From Wenzhouxiangella sp. (GTDB taxonomy: Bacteria > Pseudomonadota > Gammaproteobacteria > Xanthomonadales > Wenzhouxiangellaceae): a stretch of DNA of 42,177 bases. The notes beneath the pieces are model-generated. The model did not search any database. It saw only the letters and a program-made list of their open reading frames with translations, and was not told where the DNA came from. Location: contig SKXY01000120.1 of assembly GCA_007128175.1 (NCBI GenBank), positions 1 through 42,177 on the forward strand, read 5' to 3'. The translations under genes and the position numbers were made by a program. This document shows, piece by piece, positions 34,195 to 42,177 of the stretch (positions are counted from its first letter, which is position 1; each line of letters starts with the position of its first letter).

Positions 34195-37100
34195 TCAAAC
34201 ATCGCAGTCCGACCACGCTTCAGCCAGCCGTTGCTTCGATACTTTTTCCGCAGTGCCCAGCTTCTGGGCAAAAACCTGGACCCGGAACTCCTCGATCAGC
34301 CAGCGGAATCCATCCAGTTCGGGGGTATACCAGCCTCCCTCAGCCAGGTAATCGAGGTAGCGATGCCACCACGGCTGCACCTGTTCCATGCGCTGCTCAT
34401 CACGCACGGGATCAAGTTCCAGAGCATCCAGACGCTGTGCCATGGCGCGCAGGTAACGCGGATAATGCTCCAGGCGCGGCAGTTCGATATCGTCGAGGAA
34501 ACCGGCGTACATCAGGTCGTCGAGCTGGGAACGCATGTCGGCGATCGCCTTCGGCGCCGCCTCGGCGAGGCTGTCGAGACGCATCGAAAGCTCGTGCCAG
34601 CGACGCAGACACTCGTCGAGCAGCACGGCTGCCGGCTGGTAGCACCCGATCAGCTCGCGGCGTAGCATTGTCGCCAATCGGCCAAAGGCGTCGGCATTCC
34701 GCACCGCCCAGGCTTCTGCCAGGAAGCTGCGCAATACCAGGTTGCGCAGGGCCTCCGTGAGTGCCGATAAGTCTTCTACCCGGGTCCAGGCCAGTTGCGC
34801 CTCACGCGACAGACCGTGGTCTCTAGCCAGGTATTTCCACTTGTCCTTCAGTGCCTTGCGCAACAGGGTGGCGACACCGGCGTGATGGGCCAGTTGCGCT
34901 TCCTCGGGGGTATCGAACAGGCGAATGCCGGCATGCTCGCCCCGGTCCACCAGGGCCGGCCAGGCCTTGTGACCACCGCGGGTGGTGATGATTTCGGGCA
35001 GCTCGGGAAAATCGTCCGGTCCCAGGCCGTCGCGCTGCCACTGACCGGCCTGGCGATCCATGAACTCACGCCGCGCGCGATCGCTGAAGCGCTCGATCAG
35101 CGCCTCGACATCCCTGCCCTGCCCCAGCACCCTGCCGCCCTCGGCGCGCACGCGCACCAGAAACTGCAAGTGTCGCGGCAGCTTGTCGAGCTTGAACTCG
35201 CCGGGTGCGATCTGCATGCCGGACATGCGCGACAACTCCACCGCCAGACATTCAAGCAGCGAGCCCGATGCTTCTCCCAACGACTCCAGCGCGGCGCGGG
35301 CGTACTCGGCCGCCGGCACCAGGGAACGACGCTTGGCCTTGGGCAGGCTGGCAATCAGCGCGGTGACCTTTTCCTCGATCAGGCCCGGCACCAGCCACTC
35401 GAGCCGGCCGGAATCGAGCTGGTTGAGCAGATGCAGCGGGCAATCCAGGGTCACACCGTCGTGTTCGCTGGCCGGATCGAAATGGTAATGCAGACGAAAC
35501 CGCTCCGGTCCGACCTGCAAATGCTCGGGAAAGGCCTCCCGGCCGGCCAGCGGCGCTTCCTCGCGCAGCAGCGTTGCGCGGTCATACAGCAAGCGCGCCT
35601 TGCCGTCCGGATCCAGTCGGTCGTACCAGCGCGCGAAAGCCTTGACCGTGAAGATGTCCTCGGGAATGCACTGATCGAAGAAGGCTTCCAGTTCACCCTC
35701 CGCGGCCAGCACGTCGCGACGCCGGCGCTTGTGCTCGTGGGCGGCCAGTTCCTGCCTGAGCGCCTCGTTCTTATTCAGGAACTCGGCTTTCGAATGAATT
35801 TCACCGCGCACCAGGGCATGGCGGATGAACACTGCACGCGCCGTCGGCGGGTCGTGGGGGCCGTAATGCACCCGCCGCTTTTCGACCAGCACCAACCCGT
35901 GCAGGCTGACCTGCTCGTAGCCCATCACCCGGCCCGAGCGCTTGTCCCAGTGCGGGTCAAATACGCGGTGCTTGAGCAGGTGTGCACCCTGGCTCTCCAG
36001 CCAATCGGACTTGACCGGTGCGACCATGCGGGCGTAAGGCCGAGCGGTCTCGACCAGTTCCGCGGCCATGATCCAGCCGGGATTGCGTCCGGCCAGCACC
36101 GAGCCGGGAAAGATGCGGATCTTGTGACCGCGCGCGCCCTGGTATTCGCCCTTTTCCTGGTGTTGTCCGATCATCGCCAGCAGGCCGGCCAGCAGGCTGC
36201 GGTGGACCTCGTCAGCATCGGCGTTTCCGAGCCTGCCGACCTTCCAGCCTTCCTCGCGTGCGATCTGCCTGAGCTGACCGTGCAACTGCCCCCATTCATG
36301 CAGCCGTTGCGGGGCGAGAAACTGGCTGCGCGCGACGCGATCGGCCTTGCTGCGCGACAGTCCCGCACGCGTATCCTGCCACCACTGCCACAGTTTCAGG
36401 ACGGTGAGAAAGTCCGAACCCGGTACGACGAACTGTGCATGAGCCTGGTCGGCGGCCTGCTGCTGATCCAGAGGCCGGTCGCGCACGTCGGCTATCGACA
36501 AGGCGGCAATCAGCACCAGGGCTTCGGCCAGCGCACCGCGCTCGGCCGCCTCGGTCAGCATGCGTCCGTGCCGGGCGTCGACCGGCAGCCGGGCCAGCCT
36601 TCGACCCAGCTTGCTGATGCGCCGGTCCTCGTCTACGGCCTGCAACTCGACCAGGCTCTGCCAGGCCTCGCCGATCAGGCGCCTGGGTGGCGCATCGATA
36701 AAGGGGAAGTCCTCCGGATCCCCCAGGCCCAGCGCCAGCATTTCCAGCAGCACGCCGACCAGCCCGGCGCGCTGGATTTCCGGCTCGGTGAATTCCGGGC
36801 GGGAGTCGAAATCGGCCTCATCGAACAGGCGAATGCAGGTACCCGGCCCGACCCGGCCGCAACGACCGGCGCGCTGGTTGCAGGAAGCCTGCGAGACGGG
36901 CTCCACGGGCAGCCGGAGGACACGCGAGTGAGCGGCATAGCGCGAGATGCGCGCCAGGCCCGAATCGATGACGAAGCGGATGCCCGGCACGGTCAACGAA
37001 GTCTCGGCGACGTTGGTCGCCAGCACGATGCGCCGCCCCGTCCCGGTCTTGAAGATGCGATCCTGCTGGCCGGCAGGCAGGCGGGCATACAGTGGCAACA

Positions 37101-38028
37101 CCTCGGTATGCGACAGGTTGGCCCGCTGGAGTGCGCGCGAGACCTGGAAAATCTCCCGCTCGCCGGGCAGGAAGACCAGGATATCGCCGCGCGAATCGAT
37201 GCGGCTGACGGTATCGACCGCGCGCCGGACCTGCTGCGGCAGCCCCTCATCCTCCTGCGGTTCCTGGTAGCGCACGTCGACCGGGTAGCTGCGGCCTTCC
37301 ACCGTGATCACCGGCGCGTCGTCGAAGTGCTCGGAGAACCGCCCGGTGTCAATGGTCGCCGAAGTAATGATGATCTTCAGATCGGGACGACGCTTCGTCA
37401 GCCGCTTGAGGTAGCCCAGCAGGAAATCGATATTGAGGCTGCGCTCGTGGGCCTCGTCGATGATCAGGGTGTCGTAGGCATCGAGCAGGCGGTCGTGGTG
37501 AACTTCGGCCAGCAGGATGCCGTCGGTCATGAACTTGATGTAGCTGGCTTCAGAGACCCGGTCGGTGAAGCGCACCTGGAAGCCCACCGCTTGCCCCAGC
37601 TCGCTGCCCAGCTCCTCGGCGACGCGCCGGGCCACCGAGCGCGCAGCAATGCGCCTGGGCTGGGTGCAGCCGATCAGTCCGCGTACGCCTCGTCCGGCCT
37701 CCAGGCACAGCTTCGGCAGCTGGGTGGATTTGCCCGATCCGGTCTCGCCGGCCACGATCACCACCTGGTGGTCGCGGATGGCCTCGACGATGGATTCGGC
37801 ATGGTCCGATATGGGCAGGTCCGGCGGCTTGCCGGTATCGGGCCGGTTGTCCTGGCGCGCCTGATGCTGCGCCTGCGACCGGCCCAGCCGCTGCTCGTAG
37901 CCGGCCAGCAGTTTCTCGCGCTTGTCGTCCGGGCCGCGAAAACGCGCCAACTGCTTGTGGCGACGCTTGAGCCAGGCGATGTCGCGCTGCATTACCGAGG
38001 CCGGGTCGAAGGTCGGAATCTTGCTCAT
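34195..38028 (-). CDS. hrpA: ATP-dependent RNA helicase HrpA
   Basis: A very large DEAH-box helicase, 1277 residues against about 1300 in E. coli. Walker A GETGSGKSTQLPK lies near residue 95 and the DEAH box IIDEAHERSLN near 190. Later come TSATIDTGRFSEHF, LVFLPGEREIFQ, TNVAETSLTVPGI and QRAGRCGRVGPG, giving a complete DEAH/RHA helicase core, then winged-helix, ratchet, OB-fold and the long HrpA C-terminal domain (DUF3418). In E. coli HrpA resolves stalled ribosomes and processes fimbrial mRNA. The ATG at 38028 (MSKIPTFDPASVMQRDIAWL) is preferred; the frame is open a further 51 codons upstream, but that stretch looks non-coding. Confidence 0.94.
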   Translation of the reverse strand: MSKIPTFDPASVMQRDIAWLKRRHKQLARFRGPDDKREKLLAGYEQRLGRSQAQHQARQDNRPDTGKPPDLPISDHAESIVEAIRDHQVVIVAGETGSGKSTQLPKLCLEAGRGVRGLIGCTQPRRIAARSVARRVAEELGSELGQAVGFQVRFTDRVSEASYIKFMTDGILLAEVHHDRLLDAYDTLIIDEAHERSLNIDFLLGYLKRLTKRRPDLKIIITSATIDTGRFSEHFDDAPVITVEGRSYPVDVRYQEPQEDEGLPQQVRRAVDTVSRIDSRGDILVFLPGEREIFQVSRALQRANLSHTEVLPLYARLPAGQQDRIFKTGTGRRIVLATNVAETSLTVPGIRFVIDSGLARISRYAAHSRVLRLPVEPVSQASCNQRAGRCGRVGPGTCIRLFDEADFDSRPEFTEPEIQRAGLVGVLLEMLALGLGDPEDFPFIDAPPRRLIGEAWQSLVELQAVDEDRRISKLGRRLARLPVDARHGRMLTEAAERGALAEALVLIAALSIADVRDRPLDQQQAADQAHAQFVVPGSDFLTVLKLWQWWQDTRAGLSRSKADRVARSQFLAPQRLHEWGQLHGQLRQIAREEGWKVGRLGNADADEVHRSLLAGLLAMIGQHQEKGEYQGARGHKIRIFPGSVLAGRNPGWIMAAELVETARPYARMVAPVKSDWLESQGAHLLKHRVFDPHWDKRSGRVMGYEQVSLHGLVLVEKRRVHYGPHDPPTARAVFIRHALVRGEIHSKAEFLNKNEALRQELAAHEHKRRRRDVLAAEGELEAFFDQCIPEDIFTVKAFARWYDRLDPDGKARLLYDRATLLREEAPLAGREAFPEHLQVGPERFRLHYHFDPASEHDGVTLDCPLHLLNQLDSGRLEWLVPGLIEEKVTALIASLPKAKRRSLVPAAEYARAALESLGEASGSLLECLAVELSRMSGMQIAPGEFKLDKLPRHLQFLVRVRAEGGRVLGQGRDVEALIERFSDRARREFMDRQAGQWQRDGLGPDDFPELPEIITTRGGHKAWPALVDRGEHAGIRLFDTPEEAQLAHHAGVATLLRKALKDKWKYLARDHGLSREAQLAWTRVEDLSALTEALRNLVLRSFLAEAWAVRNADAFGRLATMLRRELIGCYQPAAVLLDECLRRWHELSMRLDSLAEAAPKAIADMRSQLDDLMYAGFLDDIELPRLEHYPRYLRAMAQRLDALELDPVRDEQRMEQVQPWWHRYLDYLAEGGWYTPELDGFRWLIEEFRVQVFAQKLGTAEKVSKQRLAEAWSDCDV

Positions 38029-38296
38029 GGGGGCGTATTGTCGCTTGATCGGGGTTTGGAGTGGGAACGGGTGGTACCGGAGAAACACGGGCTTTCCGCG
38101 GCTTACGCCGTTTGGGGCCGGCATGGGTTTGCGGGCTCTTTGGTGCCGACACAATTGACTGAGCGCCACCGAGGAAACCATCGCCTTCGCTCAAGCGGTA
38201 GCCTGAGCTGATGGTTCGGCCAGGATCGATGCCAGCTTCCGCGCCGCTGCAAGCCCGAATTCTCCCGGCACCACCCGTTCTGAGGGGTTGGGAGGA
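38029..38296. other. Intergenic region upstream of hrpA with a nested palindrome
   Basis: About 268 bases between the hrpA start and repeat copy B, presumably holding the hrpA promoter, which I cannot pinpoint. At 38176-38216 there is a two-tier inverted repeat: AACCATC pairs with GATGGTT, and inside it GCTCA pairs with TGAGC. This could be a hairpin in the hrpA leader. No coding region is supported here. Confidence 0.4.
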
Positions 38297-38454
38297 GGTA
38301 AAACGTCTAATCGGAAATCGTAAAAAGGGGGTGTAATGTGCTGGCTTCGGCAGAATACGGGTGGCCAATGGCTTGGCCCTTGCCTTTGGCCACCAGCTCT
38401 TTACGAAGGCACCAGACTTGCCCCCGTTTTCCGTTTCACGTTTTCCGTTTTCCC
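38297..38454. repeat. Dispersed nested palindromic element, copy B
   Basis: About 158 bases in the divergent spacer between hrpA and ltaE. Left arm 38297-38331 (GGTAAAACG, heptad-like units, then GGGGG); right arm 38421-38454 (CCCCCG followed by four CGTTTTC/CGTTTCA units) reads in reverse complement like the left arm. The inner box GGTGGCCAATGGC (38360-38372) pairs with GCCTTTGGCCACC (38382-38394), differing at one base, so this copy has the tightest inner hairpin. The ltaE candidate -10 (TAGTCT, 38480-38485, with a TGC before it) follows 26 bases after the element. Confidence 0.82.
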
Positions 38455-38517
38455 ATTCGCAGCAACACGAGCCCAGTGCTAGTCTTGTGCGCTGAATTTC
38501 CAGATGGCGCTTACCCA

Positions 38518-39540
38518 ATGAACTTCAAAAGCGACAACGAAGCCCCCGCCCATCCGGCGATCATGGACGCGCTGGTGCGCGCCAACGAGGGATACGCCAC
38601 GGCCTATTCCGAGGATCGCTTCAGCCGGGAACTCGATGCCCGCTTCTCCGAGGTCTTCGATACCGAATGCAATGTGCTGCCGATCGCGACCGGCACAGCG
38701 GCCAACTCGATCGCGATTGCCGAGATCAGCCCGCCCTGGGGCGCGGTGATGTGCCATGAACTGGCCCATATCCACAACGACGAGGGCGGCGCGCCGGAAT
38801 TCTACTCCGCCGGTGCCAAGCTGGTACCGCTGGCCGGCGATCACGGCCGACTGCAGGCACAACCGCTGGCAACGGCCATCGATGCCGCCGGTCGACATGG
38901 CGTGCACAACGTCAAGCCTTGCATTGTCTCGATCACCCAGGCCACCGAATGCGGCACGGTCTACCGACCCGACGAAATTCGTGGCATCGCCGAGGTCGCA
39001 CGTGAACGCGGCCTGGCACTGCACATGGACGGGGCCCGTTTTGCCAATGCCGTGTCATGGCTGGACTGTCATCCGGCCGAGGTGACCTGGAAGGCCGGTG
39101 TGGACGTACTCTCGTTCGGGGTAACCAAGAACGGTGCCATGACCGCCGAGGCAATTGTCGTCTTCGGCCGCCCCGAGTGGCTGGCCGGGATGGAACGCCG
39201 GCGCAAGCGTGGCGGCCACCTGCTATCGAAGATGCGTTACGTCTCGGCTCAACTGCTGACCATGCTCGACGACGATCTCTGGCTGAAGCTCGCTGCCGAT
39301 GCCAATGCCCGCGCCTGTCAGCTCGCCCGCGGCATTGCCGACAGCCCGAATGCCGCGCTGGAATGGCCGGTCGAGGCCAACGAAGTATTCATGCGTGCTG
39401 ACCCGGAACGCCTGCAGGCACTCAAGGACAAAGGGTTTGAATTCCACATCTGGCCGGGCCACGACGACCTCGCACGATTGGTGTGTTCCTGGGCCACGAG
39501 CGAAGAACAGATCAGTCAGCTTATTGGAGCGCTTTACTAA
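38518..39540 (+). CDS. ltaE: Low-specificity L-threonine aldolase
   Basis: PLP-dependent fold-type I enzyme splitting L-threonine or allo-threonine into glycine and acetaldehyde; 340 residues. The Schiff-base lysine is residue 204 in LSFGVTKNGAMTAE, the form seen in the bacterial TKNG group rather than the SKG group of E. coli LtaE. HMDGARFANA holds the Asp that contacts the PLP pyridine nitrogen, and PIATGTAANSIAI the phosphate-binding turn. The ATG at 38518 fits the family start; the frame is open upstream through repeat copy B, but that part is not protein-like. It converges on a secreted protein gene with 30 bases between the stops. Confidence 0.93.
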   Translation: MNFKSDNEAPAHPAIMDALVRANEGYATAYSEDRFSRELDARFSEVFDTECNVLPIATGTAANSIAIAEISPPWGAVMCHELAHIHNDEGGAPEFYSAGAKLVPLAGDHGRLQAQPLATAIDAAGRHGVHNVKPCIVSITQATECGTVYRPDEIRGIAEVARERGLALHMDGARFANAVSWLDCHPAEVTWKAGVDVLSFGVTKNGAMTAEAIVVFGRPEWLAGMERRRKRGGHLLSKMRYVSAQLLTMLDDDLWLKLAADANARACQLARGIADSPNAALEWPVEANEVFMRADPERLQALKDKGFEFHIWPGHDDLARLVCSWATSEEQISQLIGALY

Positions 39541-39570
39541 TGAGGTCGTTAATCAGCAGACATTCAGCGC

Positions 39571-40344
39571 TCATTCGTCGTTTTTCTCCCCGTCGACAGG
39601 CCGACGCCCGAAGATGTGGTCAACGACGGTATCCACGTAGCGCTCACCCTGATTCTCGTAGCGCTCGCAGAACCGGTGGGCGTACGATCCGGGATCGTAG
39701 GTCACCTCGGCACGGCCTGACGGGTAGACAATCTGCCGCGTCATGAAGAAGTCATCACGCACTGGATCGATGGCCCGCCAGGTTCCAAGACCGCCCTCGC
39801 GGATATGCAGCTTGCCGTCACTGTCAACCTGCGCCTGCCATTGGGGGGCAGCTTCCGGCGAGGCAGCGGGAACGAGGTCGACCTGGCCCTCGCCACTCCA
39901 GTCATCCCGACTGAGGTGCCTTGAGCCGTCGATGACCAGGCTGACCGACGGATCACGCCCAGTCGACGGACTGGATTCGGTCAGGGCCCTGCAATAGCGG
40001 TTGGCCCAGCCCCGTGGGGCGGTTTCCAGCCGGACCCGCCCGAAAGTATTGATCGACGGTTCATTCCAGGCAACGAAACCTGCCTGCTGCCAGGCCTCGG
40101 ACGTGGCCGTCAGGGAAACTTCCAGCGCCTCGCGATCTTGAACCTGCGCACGGCGAAAGCCCAGGTAGCGCATGTGCTCAGGAACACCATCCAGCTCCAT
40201 TCGCTGCTCTGTTGCAAGCGTTCCCTCGGCCAGTACGTCGCCGCTGTAGACATCCACCGCCCGGATATCCACCTGCTCGCCCGACCCCGCAAAGGCCGGC
40301 GCCGCCAACAGCAGCACAAGGGATAGTGATCCAAGAGATTTCAT
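39571..40344 (-). CDS. Secreted protein of unknown function
   Basis: 257 residues with a clear Sec signal (MKSLGSLSLVLLLAAPAFAG, cleavage near AFA). The mature part is about 238 residues, mostly polar, with two Cys (NRYCRAL and HRFCERY) that could form a disulfide in the periplasm. The two cysteines sit in similar settings (SYAHRFCERYENQ and GWANRYCRALTES), hinting at an internal duplication: each half also has an ITxxFGR/ITRQIVYP-like strand before it. GGAG 8 bases before the ATG supports the start. It is codirectional with the AhpD-like gene, 48 bases downstream of it. I do not recognise the family. Confidence 0.75.
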   Translation of the reverse strand: MKSLGSLSLVLLLAAPAFAGSGEQVDIRAVDVYSGDVLAEGTLATEQRMELDGVPEHMRYLGFRRAQVQDREALEVSLTATSEAWQQAGFVAWNEPSINTFGRVRLETAPRGWANRYCRALTESSPSTGRDPSVSLVIDGSRHLSRDDWSGEGQVDLVPAASPEAAPQWQAQVDSDGKLHIREGGLGTWRAIDPVRDDFFMTRQIVYPSGRAEVTYDPGSYAHRFCERYENQGERYVDTVVDHIFGRRPVDGEKNDE

Positions 40345-40392
40345 GCAGGTTCTCCGAATGTTGATAGACGCTTGTTCTGGACCGAATGAAAG

Positions 40393-41007
40393 CTAGGACG
40401 TTCCATCGTCACCGCCAGTGACATGCTTGCCGCCATCCCAGCCACCGCGCGAAAGCAGCTTTTCGCCCAATTCGCGCGGCCGATCCTCCAGGTCGGTGGC
40501 CATGGAGTCATTCCAGCGGTTCAGGAAGCCGTAAAGGCAGACGGCGGCAAGAAGCTCAACGATCTGTTCGTCATTCCAGTGCGTTCTGAGGCGTTCCATC
40601 AGTTCCTTGTCGACTCCATTGGGTACGCTGCCGGCGGCCAGGGCGAAGTCCAGCGCGGCTCGCTCCGCCTCAGAGTAATAGTCGCTGGTCTGGTATTCCC
40701 ACAAAGCATCGAGCTTTTCCTGCGCCAGGCCGCTGATGCCGGCGGCAACCAGCGAATGGGCCTCGCAATACTGGCAGCCGGCCGCACGGCTGGCGAAATG
40801 GGCCAGCAGGCGTTTGAAAGCCGGATTAACACTGCCATCGGGATCCATGACCGCTGCGGTCAGCTGGCCGAAAGCCTTCACGATGGCCGGCCGGCGTTGC
40901 ATGGTCAGCAAACTGTTGGGCACGAACCCGAGGATCTCCTCGAAATGGCGGAAGGTCTCGGCCAGTTCGGGCGTGCTCTCGGGGGGTAAGGGTTCGAGGT
41001 GGGCCAT
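40393..41007 (-). CDS. AhpD-like / carboxymuconolactone decarboxylase family protein (peroxidase-related)
   Basis: 204 residues from the ATG at 41007 (MAHLEPLPPESTPELAETF). The redox motif CQYCEAHS (CxxC followed by His, about residues 88-95) is that of the AhpD core in the peroxidase-related subgroup; AhpD itself uses such cysteines for alkylhydroperoxide reduction. The domain runs about residues 40-150, with LLAHFASRAAGCQYC and ERAALDFALAAGS. Physiological substrate unknown. The frame is open a further 137 codons upstream through repeat copy C, which I regard as chance. It may be cotranscribed with the secreted protein downstream. Confidence 0.85.
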   Translation of the reverse strand: MAHLEPLPPESTPELAETFRHFEEILGFVPNSLLTMQRRPAIVKAFGQLTAAVMDPDGSVNPAFKRLLAHFASRAAGCQYCEAHSLVAAGISGLAQEKLDALWEYQTSDYYSEAERAALDFALAAGSVPNGVDKELMERLRTHWNDEQIVELLAAVCLYGFLNRWNDSMATDLEDRPRELGEKLLSRGGWDGGKHVTGGDDGTS

Positions 41008-41136
41008 GGGGCGACAATCCTTGCTATTGGGTTCCGTCAAACGCCACAGCATGCCACAGCCGGCCCCGGCCATTTGCAGCTTGATTGCTTCCCGGTACAG
41101 CGGCGCCAGCGTTCGAACAGCTCGGTTCGTCTGACT
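41008..41136. other. Intergenic stretch upstream of the AhpD-like gene
   Basis: Part of the 329-base divergent spacer between the AhpD-like gene and the hydrolase. The presumed minus-strand promoter must lie here or in repeat copy C, but no clear -35/-10 pair stands out. No gene is supported. Confidence 0.35.
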
Positions 41137-41276
41137 GGAAAACGTAAAACGAAGAAACGGGAAACGGGGGCGGAGCGTCTTGGCTTCGAAAAGCGTGAGT
41201 GGCCAATGGCAAGGATTCTTCCATTGGCCAGCGAATCTCATCAGAGCCACCCGGGGCTCCCCCCGTTTTACGTTTA
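41137..41276. repeat. Dispersed nested palindromic element, copy C
   Basis: About 140 bases between the divergent AhpD-like and hydrolase genes. Left arm 41137-41170 (GGAAAACG, AAAACG and GAAACGG units, ending GGGGG); right arm 41259-41276 is shorter (CCCCCCGTTTTACGTTTA). The inner box GTGGCCAATGGC (41199-41210) pairs with CCATTGGCCAGC (41221-41232). Between arm and box it shares GGCTTCG with copy B. A CATAAT box (41302-41307) for the hydrolase follows 26 bases after the end, the same distance as in copy B. Confidence 0.82.
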
Positions 41277-41336
41277 GCCGCATCCAGCGGCGCATAGGTG
41301 CCATAATTCCCCGCTGGTTTGCCGAAGTCACGCACC

Positions 41337-42177
41337 ATGCCCCACGACCAACCCGTAGTCGCCGTGCGCGCGGACGACGGCCATCGCTTCGAGTTGATTC
41401 ATGTGCCTGCCGAAGCACCCAGCCAGACAGTGTATTTCCTGCCGGGCATGGGCCTGAGTGCCCGTCACTACATAGACTTCGGACAGGCGCTGGCCGAGAA
41501 CGGCATCGAGGTGTTCATTCACGAATGGCGCGGTATCGGTTCGTCGAACGTGCGTGCGGCACGCATCTGCGACTGGGGTTATCGCGAACTGCTGGAAATG
41601 GATCTGGACATTGCGCTCGCGGCCGCCTGCAAGCAATCGGGCCAGGACCGGGTTATCATCGCCGGCCACAGCCTGGGTTCGCAGTTTGCCTGCATGCTCG
41701 CGGCACTGAAGCCCGAACGCTGCAATGCACTGGCCCTGATCGCCGGTGGCTCACCTTACTGGCGAGTCTTCGACTGGCACATGAAGTTGGTCATGATCGC
41801 AGTGATGTTCGGTTTTCCCCTGGTCGCCAGTATCCGCGGCCACTACCCCGGCAAGTCACTGGGCTTTGCCGGCCGCGAGTCCCGCGGCGTGATATCGGAC
41901 TGGACGCGCTCGGCACGCACCGGCGAATACCGGCCGCGCGGCGTCGACACCGATCTGGAAGCCGGCATGCGCAAGCTGACCGTACCCGCCATCGGTATCA
42001 ACATGGCCGAAGACTGGTTCGTACCCGATGCCTCACTGCACTGGCTGACCGGCAAGCTTTCCGGCTGCAACGTCGAACACCGAACGATCGAAGCCAGCGA
42101 AAACTTCCCGGCGGATCACTACGCCTGGATGAAGCAGCCCGAGGCGACCGTGAACGAACTGCTCGGGTGGGTGAAAC
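41337..42177 (+). CDS. Alpha/beta hydrolase, 3' end outside the window
   Basis: The frame opens at the ATG at 41337 and runs 280 codons to the window end without a stop. The nucleophile elbow is GHSLGS (Ser about residue 109, in VIIAGHSLGSQFACML), preceded by an oxyanion-hole region FLPGMGLSARHYIDFG and HEWRGIGSS. The catalytic Asp is likely in AEDWFVPDASLHW and the His in FPADHYAWMKQP near the end, so most of the protein is present and only a short tail is missing. This looks like a serine-hydrolase of the lysophospholipase/S33 type; the substrate cannot be told. Repeat copy C lies directly upstream. Confidence 0.85.
   Translation, partial: MPHDQPVVAVRADDGHRFELIHVPAEAPSQTVYFLPGMGLSARHYIDFGQALAENGIEVFIHEWRGIGSSNVRAARICDWGYRELLEMDLDIALAAACKQSGQDRVIIAGHSLGSQFACMLAALKPERCNALALIAGGSPYWRVFDWHMKLVMIAVMFGFPLVASIRGHYPGKSLGFAGRESRGVISDWTRSARTGEYRPRGVDTDLEAGMRKLTVPAIGINMAEDWFVPDASLHWLTGKLSGCNVEHRTIEASENFPADHYAWMKQPEATVNELLGWVK

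Noticed and set aside
34795-38211. An open frame of more than 1100 codons antisense to hrpA on the plus strand
   Set aside because: It mirrors hrpA, whose helicase motifs are unmistakable. Long antisense frames are expected in GC-rich DNA, and its translation is low-complexity with no recognisable domain.
38338-38517. N-terminal extension of the threonine aldolase
   Set aside because: It translates repeat copy B; the family start matches the ATG at 38518.
41008-41418. N-terminal extension of the AhpD-like protein by 137 residues
   Set aside because: It crosses repeat copy C and the start of the divergent hydrolase gene; the family domain needs none of it.

Overview
The window reads as a stretch of core chromosome from a GC-rich gammaproteobacterium. 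Three things point toward the Xanthomonadales/Lysobacterales side (a Wenzhouxiangella-like lineage would fit): the order kdsD-kdsC-lptCAB-rpoN-hpf-ptsN-hprK-rapZ-EIIA(Man)-HPr-EI, a DksA with only half of the zinc-finger cysteines, and a dihydroorotase with Gln in place of the first metal-binding His. This placement is inference from gene content; there is no rRNA here. No tRNA, rRNA, CRISPR array, insertion sequence or prophage gene was seen.

Layout. 1-5.7 kb: the tail of an unknown helical-repeat protein, then pepQ (minus), cysS and sufE (plus), dksA (minus), and yidD-pyrC (plus). 5.8-7.3 kb: ibaG-murA (minus). 7.5-18.7 kb: a long plus-strand block that links lipopolysaccharide supply (a Na+/Ca2+ antiporter, kdsD, kdsC, lptC, lptA, lptB) to sigma-54, the hibernation factor, and a purely regulatory phosphotransferase system (ptsN, hprK, rapZ, a mannose-type EIIA, ptsH, ptsI) with no sugar permease. 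18.7-24.2 kb: a minus-strand group, mrcB, a small TPR lipoprotein, a YoaA-type Fe-S helicase and tsaB. 24.2-29.8 kb: a 1509-residue protein carrying three glycosyltransferase modules, facing a separate GT2 enzyme that sits directly behind relA. 32.0-38.0 kb: a secreted acidic Ig-like-domain protein and the giant RNA helicase HrpA. 38.5-42.2 kb: a threonine aldolase, a secreted protein of unknown function, an AhpD-like enzyme, and an alpha/beta hydrolase cut by the window end.

How it fits together. Much of the region serves the cell envelope: MurA and PBP1b build peptidoglycan, Kds and Lpt proteins make and move LPS, and the glycosyltransferases probably build a surface polysaccharide. A second theme is global control: DksA and RelA (stringent response), RpoN, Hpf, and the PTS/HPr-kinase relay with RapZ, which in E. 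coli governs amino-sugar synthesis.

The most unusual signal outside genes is a dispersed nested palindrome of about 140-160 bp, present three times (11.97, 38.30 and 41.14 kb). Each copy has outer arms made of AAAACG-type heptads ending in a G-run and an inner hairpin built on GGTGGCCAATGGC. All three lie upstream of genes. A fourth, divergent element of similar architecture may lie at 5.7 kb.
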